Shown here in pieces: positions 1 to 8,443 of a stretch of DNA of 36,768 nucleotides (positions are counted from its first letter, which is position 1; each line of letters opens with the position of its first letter). The notes below the pieces were generated by a model that saw only the letters and a program-made list of their open reading frames with translations, was not told the DNA's origin and did not search any database. Both the position numbers and the translations under genes were made by a program. The stretch comes from Bacteroidia bacterium. GTDB lineage: Bacteria; Bacteroidota; Bacteroidia; Flavobacteriales; Flavobacteriaceae. Location of the stretch: NCBI GenBank assembly GCA_030429835.1, contig JAUIGC010000014.1:1-36768 (forward strand), read 5' to 3'.

Positions 1-241
1 TGACTTCATCTGCCAACTCTGGATTGGCCGTAATTTCTGGATTCAGGCGGACCAAAGCGGCTTTTAGTTCCGTCTCCACCAAAACTTCATTGACGCCCCT
101 TGGAATTTCCGATGCCATTTTATAGTGCCAATTGGCGCCATAATTGGGTTTGGATTCTTCAACGGCATCCTTGTTTAAATTAACTCCACTAAGCTGGTGA
201 ACAATGTAATATTCTACACTGTTGAGTTCGTTAAAGGCCAT
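1..241 (-). CDS. hsdR: Type I restriction enzyme HsdR, N-terminal part (cut by window edge)
   Basis: Only the first 80 codons are present; the gene runs off the left edge. The start MAFNELNSVEYYI and the later block VLVETELKAALVRLNPEI followed by ADEV match the conserved N-terminus of HsdR, the ATP-dependent translocase and endonuclease subunit of type I restriction enzymes. The nuclease and helicase motifs would lie outside the window. The ATG at 239-241 overlaps the end of the nucleotidyltransferase gene by 11 nt, which suggests translational coupling. HsdR normally sits next to hsdM and hsdS; here about 5.7 kb of other genes separate it from hsdS, and it belongs to the transcription unit of the HTH regulator. 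Confidence 0.85.
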   Translation of the reverse strand, partial: MAFNELNSVEYYIVHQLSGVNLNKDAVEESKPNYGANWHYKMASEIPRGVNEVLVETELKAALVRLNPEITANPELADEV

Positions 242-926
242 TAATTATATTTTGAAATCGTTCCTTAATTATTTCCAAGCGTTCATCTGCCTGTTCATAA
301 TACAAGCTACCCCTAATTGCCGACATATTTGTACGGTTATCAGTAAGAAGTACCAATTTTTCTCCCAGGTACGCTTTTAGCTCTTGGTCGGCTGCCAAAA
401 CTTGGGTGTCAATGTCCGTGGTGTAATTGAATAAATACACGATATCTTCCAAATCATGGCTAGCATAAACATCTTGGATTCCTCTGTCCATAAAAGCCTC
501 CATTTTTGTGGCCAAAAAATAGGGTAGGGGCAATATTTTTATGGTAACATCTTCTAAATTTACATGTATTGCTTTGTCGAACCCTTTTTTGAACCATGGG
601 TTGGAGGGTGCCCACCCTACGGTTTCCGTGGTCATTACGTCCACTATTAAATCCTCATAGCGAAACCTGCAGGTAACAGTATCATCCGCATTTTGAGAAA
701 AGCCCTTTGCCACTAGGTCCTCCCGCAGTTCCTCCAGTTTTGCGAAGGTTGCAATCTGAAAGGTAAGGTCAATGTCTTTGGTCACGCGGATATCTTCTGC
801 GGCGGTATCATCTGTGTATAGACTAACCATAGCTCCGCCCACATACACTACCCGTTCATTGAGGTCCCCCAAAGCCAAAGCTACCTTCTTAGTAGCCTCC
901 CTATTTAGTAATGTATTTTTTAGCAT
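231..926 (-). CDS. AbiEii/MNT-like nucleotidyltransferase (possible toxin)
   Basis: This 231-residue protein has the minimal nucleotidyltransferase signature: VGGAMVS at residues 29-35, the metal-binding pair TKDIDLTF at 49-56, and a third acidic strand LIVDVM at 93-98. Further on, PYFLATKMEAFMDRG and SHDLEDIVYL are typical of nucleotidyltransferases related to the AbiEii/AbiGii toxins, which transfer nucleotides to RNA or protein targets. The gene overlaps the upstream HTH gene by 7 nt and hsdR by 11 nt, so the three are probably translated as one unit. The pairing with an HTH gene resembles type IV toxin-antitoxin loci. Toxicity is inferred; it could instead be a housekeeping modifier carried with the restriction locus. 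Confidence 0.75.
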   Translation of the reverse strand: MLKNTLLNREATKKVALALGDLNERVVYVGGAMVSLYTDDTAAEDIRVTKDIDLTFQIATFAKLEELREDLVAKGFSQNADDTVTCRFRYEDLIVDVMTTETVGWAPSNPWFKKGFDKAIHVNLEDVTIKILPLPYFLATKMEAFMDRGIQDVYASHDLEDIVYLFNYTTDIDTQVLAADQELKAYLGEKLVLLTDNRTNMSAIRGSLYYEQADERLEIIKERFQNIINGL

Positions 927-1438
927 ATACGTGCTTCTAAAATTTCCAAAGCCCGATTTTTTTCGCGGGCACGCCCTACACGCACGGCATCCAATAGCGC
1001 CAATAATTCATGTAGATTAGGGTCAATAATAACGGCTTTAGGTACGGTTGGGTATAAAGGCGTAATGCTTTGGCCTCTATCCCTTCCTTTCGCATACGGC
1101 CAAACATATTTTTCATCACTTAAAAATTCCATCGCTAAAGGTTCTGCACTATGTGCGGTTACCGTACCACGTACTATGGCCCCTGGATGAACAGGGAAAA
1201 TCACTGGCAGACCAAACTGGATGAAATCAAAAAAGAGTTTGCGTTCAACGTCTCGTCCTTTATTGATCAATAAACCGGCATAGGTAGATCGCTTTAAAGA
1301 ACTACTAATTTCTGACTGACTCATCTCTAGGCTTAATGACAACTCTATTTGCGTATAGCTAGGGTCGTCATACGCAATGAGCTTTGCCAATACCACAATA
1401 TCTTGTGGTTTCATTTGGTGTAAACTGCTTTTTTTCAT
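920..1438 (-). CDS. HTH regulator, antitoxin-like partner of the nucleotidyltransferase
   Basis: This 172-residue protein has an N-terminal winged-helix candidate at about residues 12-60: helices LAKLIAYDD, YTQIELSLSLEMSQSEISSS and KRSTYAGLL. The C-terminal part is unassigned. It resembles MarR- or antitoxin-type regulators encoded before AbiEii-like nucleotidyltransferases. The start codon is only 4 nt from an imperfect TATCGCGATA palindrome, with a 32-bp perfect palindrome further upstream, so it very likely represses its own promoter. Because the nucleotidyltransferase and hsdR follow with overlapping ends, it would also control the restriction subunit. The DNA-binding fold is read from sequence pattern only. 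Confidence 0.7.
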   Translation of the reverse strand: MKKSSLHQMKPQDIVVLAKLIAYDDPSYTQIELSLSLEMSQSEISSSLKRSTYAGLLINKGRDVERKLFFDFIQFGLPVIFPVHPGAIVRGTVTAHSAEPLAMEFLSDEKYVWPYAKGRDRGQSITPLYPTVPKAVIIDPNLHELLALLDAVRVGRAREKNRALEILEARIC

Positions 1439-1442
1439 AAGT

Positions 1443-1464
1443 ATCGTATATCGCGATATGCAAT
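1443..1464. promoter_or_regulatory. Imperfect palindromic operator, proximal copy
   Basis: Centred between 1453 and 1454 with core ATATCGCGATAT (1448-1459). It is a degenerate copy of the perfect palindrome at 1503-1534, mismatched at two outer pairs. It lies 4 nt upstream of the start codon of the HTH gene, so a bound regulator would block transcription or early elongation. Confidence 0.7.
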
Positions 1465-1502
1465 AATAGGTTATAACTTACATAAAAACAATTTATTGTA
1501 AT

Positions 1503-1534
1503 AAAATATCGCATATCGCGATATGCGATATTTT
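1503..1534. promoter_or_regulatory. 32-bp perfect palindromic operator, distal copy
   Basis: The left arm AAAATATCGCATATCG (1503-1518) is exactly complementary to the right arm (1519-1534). Each arm carries TATCG twice. The centre lies 65 bp from that of the proximal copy, about six helical turns, so two dimers could bind one DNA face or form a loop. It sits in the 162-nt gap between the GIY-YIG gene and the HTH gene, the only sizeable gap in the locus. It could also form a hairpin in RNA, but it lacks a terminator T-run outside the symmetrical arms. Confidence 0.8.
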
Positions 1535-1600
1535 TGATAATCAAAAAGATGTACTTGTTGGAATTGCTACAGTTTCAAAAAGTAAATACATTTAAGGGTA

Positions 1601-2419
1601 TTAACTAATACCTATTGCAATTCTTTTACATGCATTGCGTAAATCAGTTACCTCTTTTAATTTTCCTGGATTTCCAGTTAAATTCAATAGGGGCAAGTAT
1701 TTTTTGAGCAATTCATTTTCTAACTCTTCAAGATTATTATTTATTTCCACAAAGTTTACTACTAGATTTTTATCTATCCATTCAATTATAGTTGCCTCAT
1801 CTGATTTGGAAAACTTATAATTCTGTTGGTTCTTTTTACCTGCCAATGACCCCCTTTCTGGAGTATATCCTAAGACTGCCCCTAAACTCCTAAAAAAGGT
1901 TCCGTGACCTTTGGCCCTTAATTCTTGTCCTAAAAATCGTTTCTTTAAACTTTGTGATGCCAATCCTATGTAAACGATACTGTGACTTCTTTCTTGAAGG
2001 ACTTTTACAAAGTTAGGTTGTAATTTTTCTGGATTTATTATTCTAATACAATATAAGCCAGGTCCGTCTGGAATATTTATTTCAATTTCCTTAATTGATT
2101 TGAAGTTTTTTGGATTCATCAAATTATTCACTAATGAATCGAAATCATTAGAAGGCTTTTTTATAAACTTAATCTTTGGTTGAATTCTGGTTTTTAGTGG
2201 TACCATTTCCGTAGTACTGGTTAGGAATATTAAACCTTCTTTTTCACTAAATAAATGTGGGTAGTTTTTTACTCTTGCACCAATTTGACTGCTAACTATT
2301 TGCGAACCATCTTTTTTTGTATACAAACTATTTTCATTCAGAATAGTAGCAATATCTTTTGCAGATAAAGACTTATTTGACTTTACTAATACTTGTTGAA
2401 TGGCTTCGTGTAAAGTCAT
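1601..2419 (-). CDS. HARE-HTH plus GIY-YIG nuclease-like protein
   Basis: This is a two-domain, 272-residue protein. Residues 1-67 form a HARE-HTH/HB1-type winged helix (TLHEAIQQVL, then SAKDIATILN, and a wing ending LIFLTS). Residues about 118-252 look like a GIY-YIG domain: GLYCIR at 121-126 stands for GIY, VYIG at 149-152 for YIG, basic residues follow at 160-161 and 177, a glutamate lies near 236 and an asparagine in LNLTGNP near 247-250. GIY-YIG enzymes cut DNA; the HARE fold is proposed to read DNA modification state. It starts 2 nt after the GHKL ATPase, so the pair is co-translated and probably one functional module. Nuclease activity is inferred from motifs. Confidence 0.7.
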   Translation of the reverse strand: MTLHEAIQQVLVKSNKSLSAKDIATILNENSLYTKKDGSQIVSSQIGARVKNYPHLFSEKEGLIFLTSTTEMVPLKTRIQPKIKFIKKPSNDFDSLVNNLMNPKNFKSIKEIEINIPDGPGLYCIRIINPEKLQPNFVKVLQERSHSIVYIGLASQSLKKRFLGQELRAKGHGTFFRSLGAVLGYTPERGSLAGKKNQQNYKFSKSDEATIIEWIDKNLVVNFVEINNNLEELENELLKKYLPLLNLTGNPGKLKEVTDLRNACKRIAIGIS

Positions 2420-2421
2420 GT

Positions 2422-5400
2422 TTAATTCTTTAAACTACTTACTACCGCTAATTCCAGTTCATTAATAGACTTGCCCTTACTTTTTAGAAATTCATAATCT
2501 ATACTACATCTAAAATCTGCATTAAGCATTAATAGTTTTGCTGCTCGTGCCTTACTTGTACTTTCAATCACTTTTTTATGATCTTCATAAACAGATTCAA
2601 GAAAAGTCCCTGGATTTTGAATAAACCGTAAGTTGCTTAAAACATACGCTTCATCCATATCCTTAATATCCTTTGTACGTTCTATAAGAGCTATACAATA
2701 GTGTTCTTTATACTTTGGATTGACAGCACGTTCCAGTTGCGAAATTGCCAGTTTAATAGCGTCTGTATTGCCATTTTTAACTGACTTCATTTCAATATAA
2801 AATGATTGTCCTGTTTCTGGATTTGTAATTCTAAAATCGTAGGAACCACCTCCTGCGTAAACAAAATTAACAGCTTCTAAATCTACCTTGTCAACAATGA
2901 AACCTAAATGATTTTTTTCAAATGCCGATTTGAAGAGTTTTTCTACATCACTTCCTATTTTAGATTTAGTATCGAAATCACGTTTCTTTTCACCTTCTTC
3001 ATTTGCAAATGCCATTATTTGATCAGGTATACCATTTGGAAACAATTCCACTAACCGATCTATTTGATTAACAAAGGTTGTATTATCAATTATACCTGCA
3101 ATAGCATTGATATTAGCTGAATTTTTTAAAATCTTCATTACATCTTCTCTATTCTCACTATTCTCAATAGTTAAAATATAAAATATACGTCCAGATAATA
3201 AAGTTAGTTTGTTAGCATATTTTGTGGTTAATTCTTTTTCATCTTCTGTCCAATTTATGAGCTCTAATAGAGCTTCTCTATTATCTTCAAAAGTCTTTCT
3301 GTATTCTATTTGCTCCACTTCGTGCACCACTTCATTTCCTAGCTTTTCAAAGTTTAGCGTATCTGAAACTTTTATTCCTATACCATCAGCAATAAGTTCT
3401 TTGAAGTAATTCTTTTCAGGATTTAATTTAGAAAGAATAGATAATAAGTCTTTATTTAACGGTTGTTCTTCTGAGCCATAATTTAGAATATCCGTATAAT
3501 AACAGAATATGTTATCTGCTTCTCTATTAGGTATTATTTTACCTTCTTTTAAATATTTAGAGTAATCTGCCGATTTACTTTTTTTGCCGTCCAAAAGACT
3601 TAAATAATCACTTAACCAAATTGTTACGGTATCTTTTTCCTTTTCAAGTTCAGTTGCTAAGTTTTTAATACTACCTATTTTTTGTAACTGAATATTTATA
3701 GATTGAATTAATAATCTATGTACTATTTCAAAATTATATTTGGAAGCATATTCATTACTAACTAAAGTTTTCTCTTTTTTAAATAGCGTAGAAGCATTGT
3801 CTAATAACAAACGTTGAAAGGAATCCTCTTGTGAATTTGGCGTGACTATAGAATGTACGTTTAGTAAATGTGTTAGGGAATTACTAGTTTTTATAAAATC
3901 AGTTTTTAAAAAATGAGAATTAATTGCGCTATTTAAATCACTCATATTCCTTGACTGATGCGCTTCTTTTAGAATATTAACCTTTCTATGAATTAAATCT
4001 TTATACCAATCTTCTCCTAGTTCTAGTAATAACTTCAAAAACGGATTTGGTAAGTAAGCATTATCTTCATCGGATATTTTTTCTACAAATAATGTTGGTA
4101 GTTTTTTTAATGCATTATTATGATTTGGTACTAACTCATACGAATTATGTAGAGCTTGTTCTTTTAAATCATCTATTGCCTTATATAATCTATTTAACCA
4201 AGTGAAAACATTTGTGTCAGCTTTAAAATCTTCTATAGTTTCTAAAGAATCTATATCAATTACCAGTTCTTTTAGACCGTAACTCAACTTTAAACCCCAA
4301 GTATGCATTTCATTTTCAGGGCCTAAAAAATGAATCCAACTTTCCTGTTCTTTTCCAATTGGAACCTTAGTTTTCCCTAGATAATCGGTTATTAAAGTAC
4401 GAAGTTCTGGATAATCATATTCATTTGAAGTTGGAAAACGAACTGAGCACAACGCACAAGTATCATCATCTTGACCAACAATTTTTTTATGTATTAGTTG
4501 TTGTCTGTATTTTGTTTGAATGTTTGTGACATACCATTCCTTCGAATTGTGTTCTGAATCATCTAAATCGAAATCATAAACAGGTAAACTACTTAGGCAT
4601 ACAGAGAATAAATTCGATGCCTTTTTTGATATTAAATAATCTACAAATTCTAATGAGTAATCAATCGCTCTTTCCAGCAATTGTTTGTTTTTAGTGACTT
4701 TATCAGAATTGCCATTTAAATATAAATTATCTCTTTTCTCGGTTGGATTAAAGGTTTTACCATTTAAAATAAAAGGAAAATAAAACTTCTCTGTACCAAT
4801 AAGCGGAAAATCTCGGTACAAGAATGGCTGACGTTCATTTACAGGAAGTAATTGATAATTTGCAAAATCTTTTATCTCTACTAATAATTCAATTTCTTCA
4901 GTAGATTTTACAATGAAGTTCTTATAAATAGGTGATGCGCTATTTTTTTCATCGAGAATAGAAATACATACTTCATTATATTCATTTCCTTCTGCACGTG
5001 ATTTTTCAACTTTATAAAGGTGTTGTGTGTTATTAACGTTGTTTTTAATGCGGACTTGTTTAATATCCTCTAAAAAAACCAATGAGATTGGTAACGATTC
5101 TATTAAGTCATTAATACCAACTATGGCAGTCTTGATAGAAATTTCATCTAAAGGATATTTAAATGTATTGTAATAGTCATTTTCTGTACGTGATGTTTCG
5201 TAATCTGGATATGACTTAAACTTAGTGCTTTCATCTATTGCGTTTAATTCTAATAAAGCATCTTTAATAGGCCTTATCAATTCTTCAGATGTTTTTCCAG
5301 AACGGTCTAATTCAAAAACAAATTTTTTTGCTATTTCTCCTGGTTCTTGTAAAATACCATTTATAGTTATAATGTCTGACAACAAGTGCGTAGCTATAAA

Positions 5401-5730
5401 ACCAGTACCGAATTTACCCGTAACCTTTTTATTTTTGTTTGTAGAATGTTTAGAGCTTACTTGCTGCACCAAACCTGTCAAATTATCTATAGTAAATGCA
5501 TTACCGTTGTGTGCAAAAATTAACTCGTTTTGGTTTAAAGTAATTTCTATAGAAACCTTACCATATTTATTAGGAACATCTTTTGCGTTTTGCATCAATT
5601 CCCAAATCCAGCGTCGTTTAGACTTTTTACCTTCTTCTCTTAGCTCGTCTAATTTTTCAATAATCTTATCCGCTGAAAGCTTTACATTGTTATTGGAAAT
5701 ACTATTATTTACAACGTTTTGGTATGCCAT
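2422..5730 (-). CDS. Sacsin/Hsp90-type GHKL ATPase with C-terminal PD-(D/E)XK nuclease
   Basis: This 1102-residue protein has an N-terminal Bergerat-fold ATPase: N-box WELMQNAKDV (43-52, with Glu44, Asn48 and Asp51), HNGNAF (74-79) and GKFGTGF (105-111), the layout of sacsin-like and Hsp90 ATPases. The long middle is helical and not recognised. Near the C-terminus SYDFRI is followed by YIEMKSVK, giving Asp965 and Glu980-x-Lys982, a PD-(D/E)XK nuclease core as in DUF3883-type proteins. The architecture suggests an ATP-driven sensor coupled to DNA cleavage. It lies 2 nt after hsdS and 2 nt before the GIY-YIG gene. I do not recognise it as a named defence system. Function is inferred. Confidence 0.8.
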   Translation of the reverse strand: MAYQNVVNNSISNNNVKLSADKIIEKLDELREEGKKSKRRWIWELMQNAKDVPNKYGKVSIEITLNQNELIFAHNGNAFTIDNLTGLVQQVSSKHSTNKNKKVTGKFGTGFIATHLLSDIITINGILQEPGEIAKKFVFELDRSGKTSEELIRPIKDALLELNAIDESTKFKSYPDYETSRTENDYYNTFKYPLDEISIKTAIVGINDLIESLPISLVFLEDIKQVRIKNNVNNTQHLYKVEKSRAEGNEYNEVCISILDEKNSASPIYKNFIVKSTEEIELLVEIKDFANYQLLPVNERQPFLYRDFPLIGTEKFYFPFILNGKTFNPTEKRDNLYLNGNSDKVTKNKQLLERAIDYSLEFVDYLISKKASNLFSVCLSSLPVYDFDLDDSEHNSKEWYVTNIQTKYRQQLIHKKIVGQDDDTCALCSVRFPTSNEYDYPELRTLITDYLGKTKVPIGKEQESWIHFLGPENEMHTWGLKLSYGLKELVIDIDSLETIEDFKADTNVFTWLNRLYKAIDDLKEQALHNSYELVPNHNNALKKLPTLFVEKISDEDNAYLPNPFLKLLLELGEDWYKDLIHRKVNILKEAHQSRNMSDLNSAINSHFLKTDFIKTSNSLTHLLNVHSIVTPNSQEDSFQRLLLDNASTLFKKEKTLVSNEYASKYNFEIVHRLLIQSINIQLQKIGSIKNLATELEKEKDTVTIWLSDYLSLLDGKKSKSADYSKYLKEGKIIPNREADNIFCYYTDILNYGSEEQPLNKDLLSILSKLNPEKNYFKELIADGIGIKVSDTLNFEKLGNEVVHEVEQIEYRKTFEDNREALLELINWTEDEKELTTKYANKLTLLSGRIFYILTIENSENREDVMKILKNSANINAIAGIIDNTTFVNQIDRLVELFPNGIPDQIMAFANEEGEKKRDFDTKSKIGSDVEKLFKSAFEKNHLGFIVDKVDLEAVNFVYAGGGSYDFRITNPETGQSFYIEMKSVKNGNTDAIKLAISQLERAVNPKYKEHYCIALIERTKDIKDMDEAYVLSNLRFIQNPGTFLESVYEDHKKVIESTSKARAAKLLMLNADFRCSIDYEFLKSKGKSINELELAVVSSLKN

Positions 5731-5732
5731 AT

Positions 5733-6977
5733 CTAAAACACCTGATTAATTAAACTCTTTTGTAAGGCTTTGGAACTGGAGATTTTGGATACCAAGTTAT
5801 TACTGACTTGGTCAAGCGACTCTAACTTAGCCACTATTTCTTTCTGCACGACAATGCTATTAGGAATTGGAATAGGAATTGCCTTTAAATCACTTAGCCC
5901 TATTCTCGCTCTTGTAGAACCTGTACTTTTTGTTTCAGCGTACCTCCTAAAATGTATAGAATTAAGAGCATGATAAACATATTTATTATCAAAATGTTTT
6001 GTGTCTACCTTTAGCCTAATTCCGTCCGAAGACATAACATATCTATCATCATAATCCGGAATAATACAACATCTAGCAACTGGCGCCATTTTTGCAAGAA
6101 TAATTTCACCTGGATAAATGTTACAGGATAATAATTGATTCGCTTTTTCGGTTGAAGTATAAATAGAATAATTATCTAAAAACTCACCTTCACCAATATT
6201 CTGAAGTTGAAGAACTCTGACTCCCTCTTTTGTATAATGCGATGATTTTAAATCCGAACCAAAAGGCCCTCCAGTAAAAGAGTATCTATCGTTTAAATCT
6301 CTTAAATTAAATAAATTGACTAATTTCCAATCTTTAGGAATAGCTCCATAAGGAGATTTTTGATATTTATCAGTTATAGTATTTTTTCCAAGCAACAGGT
6401 AATTTGAAACAGAATCTTTAAGGTTTCTGTTTTCTTGCAAAACATCATTTTCCGACTCAAGCACATCATCCATAGCCCAAAGTAAATCAGCAAGTTGGGC
6501 TTGTTGATCTATTGGCGGGAGAAGGAATTGGTAGTTGGCGAGGTCTTTAAATTTTACTCTTGGGGATAGACCGCCTGCAGAGTGCTTAATAGCATAATCA
6601 AAAAACTTTTCGTTTTGTACAACAAAGGGTAGTAGGTCCTCCCTTAGAACATCTTTAGCACGCATTACAGTAATATCCCCAGAGCAAATTCCATCAAAAT
6701 GGGCTTGTGCTGCTTTTTTTAAATAGGCTCGTCTTCTTCCAAAAAGCACATCTCCCTTCGAAAAACGTTTGGTAAAAGTTGTTGCCTCTTCAATAGAAGC
6801 AGAATTTTTTAAATGTATGTTTTCTGGTTCAATATGTTCCAAGCCTACCACATGTTTAATGCCGTCTTCTGCTGGGTTTTTGATACTCTCTTTTGGCTCA
6901 AAAACAACATCGCCAAATTTTACCAGTGTCCAATTGGTCTTATCAATATTTAACTTTTTATTTATTGTCACGTCCAT
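5733..6977 (-). CDS. hsdS: Type I restriction-modification specificity subunit HsdS
   Basis: This 414-residue protein is a full-length HsdS with two target-recognition domains, about residues 15-150 and 215-375. Each is followed by a conserved helical spacer; the first begins LLPPIDQQAQLADLL and the second IPIPNSIVVQKEIVAKL. It sets the bipartite DNA target of the methylase and restriction complexes. The two recognition domains differ in sequence, so an asymmetric bipartite site is expected. The start codon shares one base with the stop of the preceding hsdM. No inverted repeats or second silent hsdS gene were seen nearby, so recombinational switching is not indicated. Confidence 0.93.
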   Translation of the reverse strand: MDVTINKKLNIDKTNWTLVKFGDVVFEPKESIKNPAEDGIKHVVGLEHIEPENIHLKNSASIEEATTFTKRFSKGDVLFGRRRAYLKKAAQAHFDGICSGDITVMRAKDVLREDLLPFVVQNEKFFDYAIKHSAGGLSPRVKFKDLANYQFLLPPIDQQAQLADLLWAMDDVLESENDVLQENRNLKDSVSNYLLLGKNTITDKYQKSPYGAIPKDWKLVNLFNLRDLNDRYSFTGGPFGSDLKSSHYTKEGVRVLQLQNIGEGEFLDNYSIYTSTEKANQLLSCNIYPGEIILAKMAPVARCCIIPDYDDRYVMSSDGIRLKVDTKHFDNKYVYHALNSIHFRRYAETKSTGSTRARIGLSDLKAIPIPIPNSIVVQKEIVAKLESLDQVSNNLVSKISSSKALQKSLINQVF

Positions 6978-8443
6978 TAGCCTTCTATCATTTTAAATAA
7001 TTCGTCCATTGATGCTTTCAGCTCTTCACCTTGAAGTTCCCAATTCTCAAAAGCATACTCAAATGGTTCTACCTTATCTATATCTTCTTTAGCAGGCTGC
7101 ACATATAGACTTATTGACATGTTACCTTTGTTGGCAATTACATTCTCAATTGTCTCTAGAGCTGCGAAATTTTCTTGGCCTTCAAACTTATTATATGCTC
7201 CAAATATTTTATCAATGTGTTCCGGTTCCAGAAAGCCTATTGTCTTTTCTTGCTTTACTTCATTCACTGCATTGATAAATAAAACCTTTCCCTTCCTATG
7301 CGGCTCCTTATTTGTCTTTGTAATCAACAAACACGCCTCCATTGGAGAGTTATAAAACAAATTCGGCCCCAAACCAATAACACATTCTACCAAATCTTCT
7401 TCAATCATTTTCCTACGCATTTCTGCTTCAGAATCTCTAAAGAGCACTCCATGCGGCCAAAGCGATATGGAACGGCCATTCTCGGCATCTAAGCTTTTTT
7501 GTATGTGCTGTTGAAAGGCATAATCGGCACAGCCTTGTGGTGGAGTGCCCCAAAGGTTACGCCCGTAGGGGTCGTTGGCAAAACTTTTTTGGTCCCAAGC
7601 TTTAATACTGTAAGGCGGGTTGGCCAAGATGACATTGAAGGTCTTCAATTCATCATTATGTAAAAACGCAGGGTTGGCCAAGGTATCGCCCCGTACAATG
7701 CTAAACTCTTCTATGCCGTGCATAAACATATTCATACGTGCTATGGCAGAGGTAATAAGATTAATTTCTTGCCCATATAATTTTAACGTACGGTATTCCT
7801 TACCTTCCTCCTTTAAATGAAGGGCGCAGTTCAATAAGAGCCCACCGCTACCACAGGTAGGGTCATAGACACTTTCGCCCGGTTGTGGGTCCATGATCAT
7901 GGTCATAAGCTTAACCACGGTGCGGTTGGTGTAGAACTCGGCTGCGGTATGGCCGCTGTCATCTGCAAATTCCTTAATGAGGTATTCATAGGCATTGCCC
8001 AATTTATCATCTGGAATGTTGCTCAAACTTAGTTTGTGCTGGGAATAATGTTCTATAAGGTTGGTTAGGGTTTCATCGCTTAGTCGGTTTTTGTTCGTCC
8101 AACTGGCATCCCCAAAAATACCGTAGAGGGTATCTGGGTTGGCCTTTTCAATAGCTCGCATAGCATCTTGCAAGGCCATGCCCACGTTCACGGTGGTTTC
8201 CCGTACATTGTTCCAATGCGCGCCTTCAGGGACCAAAAAATGATGGTGTTCCGCAAAAGATGCATACTCCAGGTCACCATCGCCCTCTTCCAATGCTTTT
8301 TCAAATTCTTCATCGTACACATCACAAATACGTTTGAAGAACAATAAAGGGAAAATATATTGTTTGTAATCGCCGGCATCTATGGTACCGCGCAATTGGG
8401 TAGCCGCACCCCAAAGGTATTTTTCCAGTTCTTTTTGGGTCAT
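6977..8443 (-). CDS. hsdM: Type I DNA methyltransferase HsdM (copy next to hsdS)
   Basis: This 488-residue N6-adenine methyltransferase has the N-terminal HsdM helical domain (residues 5-145), the AdoMet motif DPTCGSGG at 194-201 and the catalytic NPPY at 275-278. The conserved segment before motif I reads EFYTNRTVV, where the other copy has the usual EFYTPRSVV. It overlaps hsdS by one base and directly follows the DUF262 gene, so it is the more obvious partner of this HsdS. All motifs are intact, and similarity to the second HsdM runs over the whole length, so both copies look functional. Confidence 0.93.
   Translation of the reverse strand: MTQKELEKYLWGAATQLRGTIDAGDYKQYIFPLLFFKRICDVYDEEFEKALEEGDGDLEYASFAEHHHFLVPEGAHWNNVRETTVNVGMALQDAMRAIEKANPDTLYGIFGDASWTNKNRLSDETLTNLIEHYSQHKLSLSNIPDDKLGNAYEYLIKEFADDSGHTAAEFYTNRTVVKLMTMIMDPQPGESVYDPTCGSGGLLLNCALHLKEEGKEYRTLKLYGQEINLITSAIARMNMFMHGIEEFSIVRGDTLANPAFLHNDELKTFNVILANPPYSIKAWDQKSFANDPYGRNLWGTPPQGCADYAFQQHIQKSLDAENGRSISLWPHGVLFRDSEAEMRRKMIEEDLVECVIGLGPNLFYNSPMEACLLITKTNKEPHRKGKVLFINAVNEVKQEKTIGFLEPEHIDKIFGAYNKFEGQENFAALETIENVIANKGNMSISLYVQPAKEDIDKVEPFEYAFENWELQGEELKASMDELFKMIEG

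Noticed and set aside
5225-5749. Plus-strand 174-codon open frame
   Set aside because: It lies antisense within the GHKL ATPase gene, whose ATPase motifs are read on the other strand; the frame is a shadow.
5733-6977. Phase-variable hsdS shuffling
   Set aside because: No second hsdS, recombinase gene or inverted repeat was found near it.
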